Source: Sacculina carcini
Taxonomy: Eukaryota > Arthropoda > Thecostraca > Sacculinidae
Length of the DNA stretch: 64,000 nucleotides
Reading direction: 5' to 3'
Assembly: GCA_916048095.2 (NCBI GenBank)
Contig: OU696577.1
Span: 10,565,907-10,629,906 of the forward strand
In this document: positions 22,779-34,768 of the stretch, in pieces
Numbering within the stretch: the first letter of the stretch is position 1
How the letters are laid out: each line of letters begins with the position of its first letter
Notes under the pieces: model-generated
Told to the model about the DNA's origin: nothing
Database searches by the model: none
The model's input: only the letters and a program-made list of their open reading frames with translations
Translations under genes and position numbers: made by a program

Positions 22779-22781
22779 GAA

Positions 22782-23250
22782 CAGTGTTTCTCAACGTGGG
22801 CCGTATGACCCGCTTGGGACCATGGGTTTCTTTTGGGGGGCCGCAGGACCAAATATAAAAAAGGGGGGACCACCATATTTTCTCAGGGGCCACATAAAAT
22901 CATGTTGAAACAGTTTATTACATCAATATTTTCGATGTTGCTTGTTTTGATGTTCAGCGGAAATATTCACTGACGTATATGAGCTCTGGAGAAGTAGCCA
23001 CGCGACAATACATGCGTCGATGGGGCTAGGACAGAGCTCTCCAGAGCTCATATACGTCGGTGAATATTTCCGCTGTCCATCAAAACAACGGCCTCGAAAC
23101 AAGCAACATCGAAAATATTAATGTAATAAACTGTTTCAGCATGATTTTTTCACAAGGACTTCTAGGAGGAAAATGAACTGTTTCTGGGGAGCCACAAGGA
23201 CTCGCATTGTGTTGAAGGGGCCATGACAAGAAAATGTTTGAGAAACACTG
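22782..23250. mobile_element. Foldback hAT-type non-autonomous element, 469 bp, copy 1
   Basis: The ends are CAGTGTTTCTCAACG and, reverse-complemented, CCAGTGTTTCTCAAACA, a typical hAT terminal repeat. Flanks gtgtagaa (22774-22781) and gtgtaggc (23251-23258) match at 6 of 8 bases, as in an aged 8-bp target duplication. Inside, two arms of roughly 95-105 bp are inverted copies of each other: the arm running 'catgttgaaacagtttatta' to 'gagctctggagaa' is mirrored after a spacer of about 50 bp. The RNA or single strand would fold into a long hairpin. No transposase is encoded. Confidence 0.78.
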
Positions 23251-23758
23251 GTGTAGGCTACTTTATTCTCGTGAGAGATCATTATGGCGCACCTCACTTA
23301 TAATGGCAAATTTCTGTAACTTTTGTCATCAAAACCCAAATGTTCCTATTTGGGTACATTGTACTTAGCCTTGCTGTCACAAAGTGAATTTGTTATATAA
23401 TATAGTAAATTTCATATCAGTACAATCGCCATAATCGTGTTAAATTAGATGCAATATTAAGATAATATAAATATAATTAGTAATAAAATTAGGCTTTTAA
23501 TTGCATTTCAAAGAATCATAAAGAAAATACTCAAAGAATGAAATGGTAAACGTTGAGGAATTATAACACCTGAAGTATACGTTGAATATTCATAATTTTG
23601 GTATCTGCCTAATGCAATCTTTCTCTTCTATCGAAACAAAGTATTTTTAAGGATATATTGTTACAAAACTATTCAATGGTGATCATGCGACATACTGCGA
23701 ATGCTCCCATAGGGCAACACTGGGAGGATAAAGATTAAACTATGCAGTATCGGAGGCA

Positions 23759-23974
23759 CAGTGCAGTTTTTTTGGGGGGGGGGGTTGAACTTTTCGTCTA
23801 TGATATATACACACATTTACAAACGCATTATGCGCGAATATGTTTTGCGGTAATGCTTATATCAACAAACTCTACAAAAAGATACTTTTCCTTGACCTCT
23901 TTTAGTGAATCTCTTGGTTATGAGGAGTGGATGGAAATATTGTGGGGGGGGTCAGCCCCCTGGATCCGCCAGTG
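23759..23974. mobile_element. MITE-like dispersed repeat, copy B
   Basis: It matches the repeat at 1235-1449. It begins CAGTGCAG followed by a T-run and an 11-base G-run, and ends with a G-run and 'tggatccgccagtg'. There are no coding signals. It is repeated at 39006-39221 by the segmental duplication, including the same G-run length. Confidence 0.6.
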
Positions 23975-24415
23975 AAACTATGTGATGCACCGACAATTTA
24001 CCATGTTTTTGCGTTGGCTCAAACTAGCTGACAAGTTGCGGATTCTAACTGTCAACTTATTGACAACATTTTTAGCTGACGAATGTTCCTCTCATCGTTC
24101 ATTGTTTTCATGCAAGTCCCAATATTCGGTCGAATCTATGTAGATGTAATATGTGTCATGCACAGCTATGGTCCGAATTATATATTCAGGTTGCATGCGG
24201 AATATGCCGGCATATTTTAAAACGTCAATAATATGTCATCCTATATGAATTTCCCATGACACTCACATGTTTCCCTCATTATCAGCTGACTACGTTTTCG
24301 CCCACAGCAGGATAATATTTGTGAATTTATATAAATTTGTAGTGTTGTTGAGTGCGGTCATGTGATGAGTGTATGCTAGTGAACATGCCACATTAACCTT
24401 TAGTGCTTCCCGTTT

Positions 24416-24569
24416 GTGTTAGGTGTGTTTGTGTGTGTTAGGTGTGTGTGTGTGTGTTAGGTGTGTGTGTGTTAGGTGTGTGTGTTAGGTGTGTGTGTGT
24501 GTTTTTTTGTGTGTGTGTGTGTGTGTTAGGTGTGTTTGTGTGTGTGTGTTAGGTGTGTGTGTGTGTGTA
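24416..24569. repeat. (GT)n array interrupted by TTAGG-like units
   Basis: A 150-bp array alternates (GT)n with 'gttaggtgtg' phrases about seven times. It sits 560 bp before the RhoGAP terminal exon. The TTAGG core recalls arthropod telomere repeats, but the irregular spacing and the GT filling argue for a compound microsatellite. Confidence 0.85.
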
Positions 24570-25126
24570 ATGCGACCGGGTGATTGTGAGAAACAGTCGT
24601 TTAGCGGGAGTGAGCGCGTACTGATGTGTGTGATTTTCTGTATTGATTCTATCAGGCTTCATGATGGACATGAAACGACATAATTTAAATTCCATCAAAC
24701 TGTTGAGGAAAAAAATGTGAAAACTAGGCATCTTCATTTACTTATTCATGCACAATATTAGATTTGTTTTCGTCTACAGAAATCTATACATATCCGCTTC
24801 AATTTCTGTTATTTGATTGTACACGTTGTTAGAGAGATTGTTTGAGAGTGTGTGTGTGTGTGTGGACCTGTTGGTGTGCTTGTTTGTGTGAGGTTTTGCC
24901 AATATGGTCGTGTTGTTTGTAAAGTGTACATGTGACGCGGCGGCGAGCACCTGACCAGCTAGCATCTGATTGGTCGCTACAGCGTCTGAACTGTGTGTCA
25001 GTGTGTGTGTGCGTGATTGTGCATATGAGCGTGGATGTGGGGAGTAGTGTTGCCGTATTGGTAGTGGAGTAGAGCACTTGTAGTCCGTTCAATCTTGGTG
25101 TAGCTAAAATTTGTCGTGTATTTCAG

Positions 25127-26180
25127 AAAAACTGAACACTCCGGTGGCAGAGGAGTCGACAGAAAACGACTCAATAACAGCGTGAGAGAAAAATGTCGGA
25201 TTGGTTGGCTGCGTCGGCGCTGTAAATCGTCAACTAGATCATGTCGACGTAGCAGTGACGACAGCGGCAGCGGTAGGTCATTGACCGCTTTTACTGGCTG
25301 GTTTTCTCGCCGGAGTTGCTCCAGTGGTGGTTCAGACTCTAGCACGGACGGAGCGGCAGGACGGTGCTCGAGCGAGCTACTCTGCTCGCCCGAGTGTTCC
25401 GTGCAAGTGAGAGGTGTTGATGTAGTCACTGGCACTCTGAGGATCAACATGGTGGCGACCGACCGGGCCGCGCATAATCTGCCTTTGGAAGATCACTCAC
25501 CATCAGCTCCTAGAGCGAAACGGACCAGTAGCGGTGAAGATGAGGACAACGCTCGCATGGCAGGGTCATGGTCATCCTGCGGAAGTGTCGACTCGCTTAC
25601 TGGAGGCCAATCCGCCACGTGCTCACTGAGCGTGCATCAGTCGTCCGGTGCATATGGTCCGGTCGAGTTCACCACGAGCGGCCCAGCAGATGCCGAAACC
25701 GGCAACTTTCCGTCCTCATCACTTTGTAGTACATCAAGCTCGAAAACTAAGCAATTGGTCGACGGTCTTCAAACTGATACCCGATTGTGTTTGAAAGAGA
25801 AGCCGTGTGGTAGCACGCAGAACCAACACAGGCATAGACCATCTTCCGTTGTTTTGCTTGATGACATGGCTAGCAGCAGTGGAAGTCACGGCACTGACAG
25901 TGGAGGCAGGTTGCGACGCGGTGCTGCCAGTAGAGAGATTTACGAAGAGATTATGAACGATGGACGGTTAATAGCCGCTGCACGTCCCAGCACGCGATCC
26001 AGACGGTGTCATATGAATACACAAGCCGGACACAGATCTCGCCGTTCGCCGACACAAACATCTGCAACGAAAACTGTCGCCCGTGACGACCACGGCTATC
26101 CACTAGTGCAGCCGCTCCATTCACAAGTGTGGAAACGTCACGACATTGTGGCTAGTCAAGTGAACAAATACGGTACATGA
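25127..26180 (+). CDS. RhoGAP terminal exon (serine-rich tail), copy 1
   Basis: The exon starts after acceptor gtgtatttcag (25126). Its first base completes a phase-2 codon, so exon 8561-8664 reads on as ADK|KTEHSGG. About 350 residues follow to TGA at 26178-26180. The tail is disordered and rich in Ser, Arg and Gly (RRSSDDSGSGRSL, SSCGSVDSLTGG, DDMASSSGSHGTDSGG), with many possible phosphorylation sites. ARHGAP6 proteins also carry long low-complexity tails after the GAP domain. It has no recognisable domain. The exon is duplicated at 40374-41427; the nearer copy is the likely one used. Confidence 0.72.
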
Positions 26181-27808
26181 CATCTTGGGTACTGCATTTA
26201 TGTACATGGCGATCTGTGCTTGTTTCAGTGCAAGTATTGATGATAAGTGGATGAAGTGGATGATATCACCAGCAGAACATGACTCCAGCTGGTCCATGAA
26301 GAAGTGACGTGACAGAGTCGACACCAAGCCATTGTTATATGATCAATGATATCTTAGTATATGTTTTCTTTCAGACTGATAAACTTTCAGTGATCATTCC
26401 TTGAGTATAACCCGTTTGCGACGTTCTCGAAAACTGAGTGACTATTACTATAAATCCGTGTTTATTTGAATCCTTCATTATTTGAGAGATTGGTTTGTGT
26501 ATTTATACAATTGCTGAAGTCACGATGTTTCTTGTCGTTGTGCTGTTTTTTATGTATCACCTGTTTACAAGTACATTTTTATACATTCAGTTTGGGTTTG
26601 GTACATTCAAAGGAGTTTGAATGAACGGCTTGGACATAATATTGTACAAATATATTAAGTCATAATTTTATAACGAACAAAATTAGAAAAACATATGTAT
26701 TTCAACAACCCACAAGGAAGTGCAACAGACGAGGCAACATGTTGAATTAACAGGACATTTTAATCACACGTCAATAGAAACCCTCATGTCTCTTCAGCAG
26801 GCAATTACTATTCAAATCCGGTAATTAGGTTGCCTTTTGACCGATAATAGAATCAACTTACAGTAAATCACAAAAACAGAAGTAACATTAAAAATCACTG
26901 TTGTCGCAAGTCATACCAACGCTCGTACAAGTATTACTGGTACAGTTATACAGGTAGATTTCTGCTTTGTTTTGTCTTGGTTAAGACCGAAGAAGTCTAC
27001 AAAAGCAACATTCAAGGATGAGAATACAGATAAAAATTGAAAACATGATTATACTCTGCTCGAAATAATTGTGTATATAACAATTTCACAACTACATGGA
27101 CCAACAACGGCTACAGGTTCTGAAAGACACTTCTATACAAACAACGCTACTTAAACAAAAGAAAACAATGAAGGCAGACATTCTTCTGGACAGCGAAAAT
27201 GAAAACGGCGTGCTAGCACATTAGACGTTGTTGCCTCCGTGAGAACATACATTGCATAACCTCACACAATTATGTTGCATGGGCCAGGTGTATATATTGG
27301 CTGGGAAATAACTAAAATACGATGAATGTTGTTCAGTAATAATTTGGAAGAATACTTGGGCATCTTGTAGCAAAAAGTAGTTCATGAAGTGTCTAGGTTG
27401 CTACGACTCTTGCGATTTTCGCCAGAGTAAATATTTTATTGCTTCCAGGCCGACATGGGCTGCACAGCACGTGTTTCATGAGCGGGTCGCAATTTAGAAT
27501 GGGCATAGCTCGGACCAGCTTAGATGGGATATTCGGTAAGAGAACACAAGAAACGTAATTCACATGGCTGCACAGACATAAGCTTGATTCAGACACAGTC
27601 ATCCACAGAGCAATTGTCATTTGCTGACGTATCTGCTAGACTAACATACACACACACATGACATAACATACACAAATGTCGAACCAGGAGATTTAAGGTT
27701 CGCCGAAATTTTGTACATTTGAATTCAAAGGAATACCCAAGGAACATTGAATATATCGGGTCATTGCAGTGCAGTATGGCGACAAAAACCGAGTGCGGAT
27801 TTGCGGTC

Positions 27809-27879
<71 letters not shown>

Positions 27880-28928
27880 ACCTATTTGAGGTATGTCTAC
27901 TTAATCATGTTACATATTTAGTTTCAGAACGTGTTTACCAGCCTAAATTTGGAAGCAAACAGGGAAATAAGCAAGATTATTGTGCACAAATTTGAATATA
28001 CCCAGCACAGACGGCTCAAATGGCATTTGTGCGGCCACAACTATGTGAGTTCCGCAATGAAAATGCACACATGTCAAGTTACGTTATGATGCACAATAGA
28101 AGCATTTGCATGATCTTAGACTGGCCCAGCTGCCGACATTGATGTAGACATCACATATACCAGTTTCACTAGTTCAATCTTGACTGTTTGAAAAGAAGAG
28201 CATGTTCTGACAACGCACAATGTGCCAGCAAAATGTGGGCTACATACACTGTAGGTATTACACAATAGACCCGACGGTAGATGCAACATTCCCTGAATAC
28301 AGCACAATTCAAATAGAATGGACAATAGAGCCAGGTTGATATAGTCGTTAGAGTTGAATAATTGGTTTAATCAGTCCGTGTGTATCATTTAACGTTCACG
28401 GCTCTCAGCGGACTACATCAGCGTATATTGTAGCGTTGAAGTACAATGGGACTACTCAAATGTAGATCTGAATTGCCAAACAAATATAAACACACCTTTG
28501 TAGAGGCAATATGGATACACAGCGGTATCATGAGAAGACGCACATGCTCATGGGAGTTGCAAATGACCGACCTCTCAGTGCAGTCAGCAACCAACAACGA
28601 GAGCGTGGTGCGCTGTTTCCTGTTGTGAACTAGAGCAGATGGCACTGATGTTGCACGAGGATATAGTTGCGGATGAGAGCATTACTCGTACATATTATAT
28701 CTGCCCTTCTCTGATACCTCCCACACGCAGTGCTCATGGTGTCATTATATCATCTACTAAGATCAGAGTGGGAAGAAAAGGAGTTACCCGTCGTTGCATT
28801 TCATCGGCGGGAGACAATACATCAGTAATACATCATAGTTATATAGAAGACGATTGAACACGTGATCAGGACCTTGAACAGTAAACACGAGCTGAACGAT
28901 AATCGTTTCTCCCATCACAGCCTTCACC
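26181..28928. other. Intergenic region between convergent genes, copy 1
   Basis: This 2.7-kb interval lies between the 3' ends of the RhoGAP gene and the - strand gene and probably contains both 3' UTRs. I saw no clear AATAAA close to either stop codon. It holds a (TA)n microsatellite and otherwise no feature I can support. The same interval recurs at 41428-44173. Confidence 0.5.
27811..27867. repeat. (TA)n microsatellite, 57 bp
   Basis: An uninterrupted TA run followed by a short (TG)n. The duplicate at 43058-43112 is one TA unit shorter. It is the only length difference I found between the two 15.2-kb copies. Confidence 0.95.
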
Positions 28929-30291
28929 TTACGAAAAAAAGCTCATTATTTTTGACTTCAAAATCTCCAGACTAGACGGGCTTTTGTGATCATGGTGCAA
29001 TTGAATTGTGGTAGTTTTATTGTTATTTTGTTTGGCAACGTTTGTACAGCAATTATGCGCATCCCTGGTCATCAATGTGCTATTCCCCATGGGTTCACTG
29101 CACGTAGGACATGTCCTGTCTTCCTCCCTTTTTGCAGACAGGCTTCTACTAGAGATTTGTTCAGCAACATCAGTTCCAATTTCAATTTCATTCTCAATTT
29201 GTTCGTCATCAGAATACACCCAGCTTGTATCTGCGCATTCGGTTTCAATCACAAACAATTCTTCTTTTGATTGGTCGTTCATCCAGCTTTTAACGGCTTC
29301 AGTTATTGAATTGTTTTTTATAGTGGATGCTGAAGGGAAAGCTGACGAAGGAACCTCGGTTGCTTTTTCAGCGGCTGGCGAACGACACATGTCGACGGTG
29401 GTACTGTTTCGTTGCTTAACATCACATGATTCAGATGAAAGACTTGTAACGGTCACTTCATTCAAAGTGGAGATATGCGAGCACCTGGAAACAATTTCTT
29501 TGCTGCTGGCATGATCAGTTACACTAGTGTGGAAATCTGATGAGTGGTAGCCTCCAGATCCAAATGAATCAATACGATATTGTGATCGATGCTCAATCGA
29601 CGATTCTCTGGTTGATGAATTAGATAGGGAAATACAACTACAAATTTCCGATGTTGAACTATTTCCCTGCTCACCTTCGGTCTCCTCTAAGATGACTGTT
29701 TTCATCAAGTTGACAGGAGTAGATATATCGGTAAAATCTTGCCTAGGCAAACTACTCTCATCAAAGTCGAGCGTTTCACAGTTATCACAATTTGCGTTTG
29801 CTCCATAGAATGATTGTTCCGCACTATTCTCTTGTTTATGGCTAATTGGACTGAACACAAATGAGTCACATGCCTCCTCTTGCTCAGAATCATCATACAC
29901 TTCCTCTGTGCTCATCTCAACTACCCTAGTGTTAGTTGAATCGTTAGGACTACCGAAGGCAGGAGTGTCTTCAGCCATCACACATGTCACAGTCGAGGTC
30001 GAGTCATTAGAGATAGAGGAAGAGCTGGATGCCGTGGTCATCAAGTTTGAAGCCGATGATGAGGGACATACTGAGAATGTCTGGGTAGCTTTAACGTCAT
30101 GCTGATGACAAATGTCCGCAGCGCACTGAGGATTATCGATAGTGTGATTAGCATCAAGAACACATATAGCAGGAACGTCCACTGACTCCATACTTCCTAC
30201 TAACAGAGGCGTTGGAACCGGATGATCATATGAGGCGAAAACCATTCGGGTGGCGGCCGATTGAGTTGAGAGCAGCAGAGCGGCCACATCG
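28929..30291 (-). pseudogene. Orphan partial copy of the last exon of the - strand gene
   Basis: It is identical to 44174-45536 and keeps the stop codon and about 454 codons, but it lost its first 75 codons and the splice acceptor at the duplication join (30291/30292). It lies downstream of the complete gene in that gene's reading direction, so it should not affect the main transcript. The frame stays open across the filler for a few codons, but no promoter or acceptor is evident. Confidence 0.85.
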
Positions 30292-30305
30292 TCAACGCAG
30301 AACAA
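30292..30305. other. Duplication join with 14-bp filler
   Basis: Left-copy sequence ends at 30291 and right-copy sequence starts at 30306, equivalent to 15059. The 14 bases between are tcaacgcagaacaa. The string gcagaacaattagc then occurs twice in succession (30297-30310 and 30309-30322), while the original locus has it once (15062-15075). Part of the filler is therefore a local copy, a hallmark of end joining with templated insertion (polymerase-theta type) or of template switching. Confidence 0.85.
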
Positions 30306-31192
30306 TTAGCAGAACAATTAGCCGCAGTGTGGCCAAATCGCTGACAATGGTAACACGCCAGTGCATAGAATCTGTCCAGCACTCTGTAGATGCCCCACTC
30401 CAATCGCAGTCTGTCACCCTGTTTAGCTACGGCTCTTCTGATTTCAGGGTTGCACTTTACAATGTAGTGGTGTGTCTTACCCGCGGCTGGTTTTTTGAAA
30501 ACCACCTCCATCTTTTTTGCAGCGTCTTCAATTTCTTCAAGTGCTGGGTTTCTTGTAATAATATTTTGAACAATGTTTTCTCCATCTTCCTCTGTGTTCA
30601 CATTGCATATCATTATCTTGGGTTCTAACTTTTTCACAATTTTCGTTGTCACATTTTCGACATCCTTCAGTTTCTCCACAGCCACATCACGTTCATTTCT
30701 GTTCTGGAAATTTATTATAATATTTCCTTTTCTTGTGAACTTCGTGTTTTGAGCTTGCACATTTTGAATGGCAGATTTCACATGCGACTTATTCACCATG
30801 CCAGCTTCAACAGATTTTGATTTCACTATCAACAGGTTCTTACCTTTTTAGCGGCATCCAACCACGCGCTTCCCGTTGAGCTACGCAATACATTGTCACC
30901 TAGAGGTTCCGTCGTAGCACGATGATTTTCATCCATGCAACACCGCGCCGCAGCCTCGCTTCCCATATGACTCACATTGTCGCGAATCCATTTTCTTCTC
31001 CAGTTTGTTCACTTTTTGTATCACTTCAGTCAGTTTTTCCCCCAGCTGTTCATCGTTTGACAGTTTTCGCATCAGATCCTTGTTCATCTCCTTCAACTCT
31101 TCAACCATCTGTTGTAGATGCATAATTTTGTCATGCTTCTCATTGCAGTCCTTGCACGTTTTTTTCTTGGCACCTGATGTTGCCATATCCAA
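30306..31192 (-). pseudogene. LINE A ORF1 fragment at the left edge of the right copy
   Basis: It corresponds to 15059-15945 and includes the same two frameshifts. The zinc-knuckle end of ORF1 and all of ORF2 are missing, because the breakpoint lies inside ORF1. Downstream, in the - strand direction, the frame runs through the filler into host exon sequence read in a foreign frame, giving a chimeric open frame down to 30200. Confidence 0.85.
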
Positions 31193-33688
31193 TTAGGCAC
31201 TATTTCCTCCCTATTCCTATTACTTGTAGATATTAGCAGTTTGCGAGGGACAATACGCTTAATCAATTAATTTCCCTGCAACTACCGCACGTACCACATT
31301 AAATGTCGCACGTGGATTTGGCGAAATTTCTTCTGCGCTATTTTTTTATGGATTTTGCTGTGAAACTATTGCGCTGCGTAAATAATGCACAAAAATTGCT
31401 TCATGAAATTCACCCAATTTTTATATCAATAGTACTTATATCAATGTTGTGTTGAATTCATAGTGACATGTAACAGCACAAATCTGATAAATATGCACAT
31501 GAATGTTTAAATTTTGTGCTTTATTATTGACTAAAATATTTGTAATTTATTAATTTATAAACGTTAAATATACTAAATATAATAGAATATAGGTGTGTGA
31601 AAAGACAAGACAGTCATAGTTTTTCTATTACTCAAATCTGACAGGGCCGTCGTTCATAAATCCTGTAAACTTCCTTCAATCTGCAGTTGAAGAAGTTTGT
31701 TGTTGAGACTGCTGTGCCAATCGGTTTGGGAGTCACTGGTTCACTGAGTTCTGTTCGTTACGTGATCACACTGGCGATACGTGTTTGTTCAGTGTTGTTG
31801 TGACATCAGTTATCAGCTGATATGCGCTCGTGTGTATTTGTGCTTGATTCTCGTCAATTCTCTGGTGGCTTTGTGTTTGTTGATCCGTGCTTGTGGTGTT
31901 GTGTTTCATATCGGCTTCCTTGTTCATTCACTTCTCATATTTTCTTCATTGTGCGTTTCCATGTGTGATTATTTTCCCGCTTTGGATTTCCTTAATTTGC
32001 TATCATACGAGTATGTAATTCATATTCCATAAGAACGATGTGATGCGAGAATATGCGATGAGAGGACCGTCGTTTGAAACATTTTTTCGGAATTTTTTCA
32101 AGGTGAGCGTTTTTATTTTTGTGCTTTGAACAGGTTCGGGGCTCTATTTTTAAATTTAAAGAAACCTAAAATAGGGGCTGGTCTAAAAATGTCACAACTG
32201 GGCTTTAATACTTTAAATGCTAATATTGCCAAACATTTATTCGCTAACACACACCAGTAGTGGATACAGAACTTACAGGGGCCCAGGTAGGTGCATATAT
32301 AAAATATTATTTTTACTAAGATATACAACAATGTGCCTGGCCTCCTGGGCTTCTATATCTGCTGTGTTGAAAACTTGTCACGCATATTATGTGCAACTAG
32401 TTCACACGGCTGTTTCATATTAGTTTCACTGTTATTTTGGATGCACTAAATTACGTGAGGAGGAACAGAATAAATGGAATTAATGCGCACTTGAGGAAGA
32501 GAGTATTGCGCACGAGTATGCACTGAATAATTGACTTAATATGAATATTAGAATCAGCGAACGAGATCAAATGGTGGGCGCCATATGGCCTGACAGGCCG
32601 GTGCGCCCCTTAAACACCAATTATCATCATGATCAAGGTCAAATGTGAAATTGCATGACAACAGTCCACATGCGGCCTGATCATCCACAGATACCGAGAA
32701 AATGAGAGAAGGGCATTACCGTTACAATGAAACTGAAGCGTGGTGAAATGGAATCAGAACTGCTCCTGAACTACCATAGTCAATCTGTCACAACGATGAT
32801 TGAATAAAAAAACAAGCGTCATTCTAATATCGCTTTTATGTGGCAGATAAGTAATGTTGCCCGAAACGCCAGCATAACACACATTATTTAAGTTATTCTG
32901 GTAGCTAGCGTCTCGAGCCACCTTGTCGAGACTCGGCTCATGACCACCGACATTCCACATGTACTTGCTCTTGTACTCCTAGTCAACTTGAGCTATACTC
33001 CCATGGTACCTAATATCTGTCGTCGTTTAATTACCATGATTGCGTCGATCCGCACACTGCACTCATTTGAATAAACCTGGCCAATTAAAATGCACGTAAT
33101 AATAATGAGATTGTAATCGACGATGCCATGTGTTTGTTTGTTCAGTTCGAATGACCTGTACGACAAACAATGTGGAAAAAGAGCGTGCAACGAAGGAAAC
33201 CTGTCCGATGATAAACACAGCGTGCAAATATACAGGTGAGACTGGCATTACACTATCAGTGCACAAGTGTTCGATCAAGAACAACTCACAAACTAATCCA
33301 CAAATGACATATGGAGGCCACAAACTAATCCAGAAATGACATATGGAGGCCAAGCAGCGTGGTTTTCGCACGATCTTGTTTTCTAACATTTCAGCCGTAT
33401 TTCCAAGTATTTTATCTACTCATATAAATGAGCATGAATGGTCCTTACACCACAAGTTTGGATATATTGATGTATTTTGTATTTTATAACGTTACATTTG
33501 AAAACTTTTTGCCTAAACTTCATTCGTATTCGTCTCGTCGTGCTCTTTGGACGTGGTATTTTGGTGTCTTCAATTTTGGCCTAATTTAGATACTTGTTTT
33601 GGGTTGTTGATTATTTAACGGCGTTGAATAATCGTCATTCACGGTAATTCAGTTAAATTACCTATTGGTTGATACTTGAGATTGAATA

Positions 33689-34768
33689 ATGGACGAAAAT
33701 AACCATGTCTGCCCATGTATTGTTTGTGAAAAACACTGTGGAAGTGGCATAAAATGTAGTGACTGCCAAAGTTGGATTCACTATTCTTGCACTTTGCTGC
33801 CAGACTATGCCATTATAAATTTCACCGCTACAAATAGGAAGTACACATGCGAGCCATGCACCAAAAAAAATCATGCAAACTTCAGCACACTGAAAGAGAA
33901 GATAGATCAGTGCAGAGCGCTTGAAAGTGAGGAATCCATGATTGAAGATAAATCAGAGGAAAAAACTCAGCAAAGCGCAAAACATGTCAATGCAAATATG
34001 AATAAAGAGCAGTTGTCGAATAATACAGACTACACGGAAGCAAAGGAAAACGAGCAGGAAAGGAATGCAAACGCGGAAAAAGCATGTACCTGTGAGTCTG
34101 AGTGCGATACAGCAAGGGAGTCTGTAGATGTTGACCCAAAAAAGGAGTTGAAAAAGAACACTCAAGTAGGAAAACATTCGTCCGCTGAAGTTAGAAAAAA
34201 CCAAAGTCAAAACATTTGTAGGTACTATAGAAATGGTAATTGCAAACATGGAATCAGAGGCGTAGATTGTACACATAGCCACCCTAAACCATGCCCCAAG
34301 TTTCTGAAACATGGAACAAATAACAAATTGGGATGCAAGCTGGGGAAGGAGTGTCCACACTTCCATCCGAACATGTGCAGGGGTTCATTGAAGTCTCGGG
34401 TTTGCCTGAATGAAAATTGCAAATTCCCCCATGTCAGAGGTACAATGAGAAAAGATCGGGATGCCTTGACAAACCAGACTACAAATTACGCTGGTACAGG
34501 AGAGACCGTGAAAAACAAACCCAAAAATGGACACAGTATGAACAACACAAACAAAAACAAATACAAGACAACAGAAAAAAATCGCCAGAAGGTGGTAGAA
34601 ACTCGGACTCAAGCACAGAGGGAATATGATGGTGCAACTTTTTTAGAAACTTGTCTTCGAAGAATAGAGCAGATGGAAGAGAGAACAACCAGGATATTGG
34701 ATACTCTGTTGACAAGAATGGAGAGAATAGAGACTCGGGAAAGAACATGCAACCGATGTATACACTAA
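33689..34768 (+). CDS. LINE B ORF1, copy 2
   Basis: The encoded protein is identical to that at 18442-19521: PHD-like cluster, three CCCH fingers and a C-terminal coiled coil. No difference was seen in the 359 residues. Confidence 0.85.
   Translation: MDENNHVCPCIVCEKHCGSGIKCSDCQSWIHYSCTLLPDYAIINFTATNRKYTCEPCTKKNHANFSTLKEKIDQCRALESEESMIEDKSEEKTQQSAKHVNANMNKEQLSNNTDYTEAKENEQERNANAEKACTCESECDTARESVDVDPKKELKKNTQVGKHSSAEVRKNQSQNICRYYRNGNCKHGIRGVDCTHSHPKPCPKFLKHGTNNKLGCKLGKECPHFHPNMCRGSLKSRVCLNENCKFPHVRGTMRKDRDALTNQTTNYAGTGETVKNKPKNGHSMNNTNKNKYKTTEKNRQKVVETRTQAQREYDGATFLETCLRRIEQMEERTTRILDTLLTRMERIETRERTCNRCIH

Larger units (their letters stand above)
18442..22781 (+). mobile_element. LINE B (CR1-like non-LTR retrotransposon), copy 1
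   Basis: Two open ORFs (18442-19521 and 19500-22532) are followed by a 3' region whose last 160 bp recur at 58097-58255. The 5' end is not defined and may lie between 18.2 and 18.4 kb. Both ORFs are uninterrupted, so the element was active recently or is still competent. A foldback hAT element sits directly at its 3' end. An almost identical copy at 33689-38028 arose by the segmental duplication, not by a second insertion. Confidence 0.88.
8665..25126 (+). other. Large transposon-filled intron of the RhoGAP gene
   Basis: About 16.5 kb separates the post-GAP exon from the terminal exon. It contains a 1.07-kb hAT-type element, a - strand LINE (11.5-15.9 kb), a + strand LINE (18.4-22.8 kb), a foldback hAT element and a MITE-like repeat. 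The rest, including 8.7-9.3, 10.4-11.4, 16.0-18.4 and 23.3-25.1 kb, shows no exon I can support. Confidence 0.65.
15059..30291 (+). repeat. Tandem duplication, left copy (15.2 kb)
   Basis: The segment recurs at 30306-45536 in the same orientation with an offset of 15,247 bp (15,245 after the TA microsatellite). I noticed one substitution (16414 a versus 31661 t) and a 2-bp difference in (TA)n. It begins inside LINE A ORF1 and ends inside the last exon of the - strand host gene. It contains LINE B, a hAT foldback element, a MITE-like repeat and the RhoGAP terminal exon. Confidence 0.97.

Noticed and set aside
24416-24569. True interstitial telomere
   Set aside because: The TTAGG-like units are not in uninterrupted tandem and GT filling of variable length separates them.
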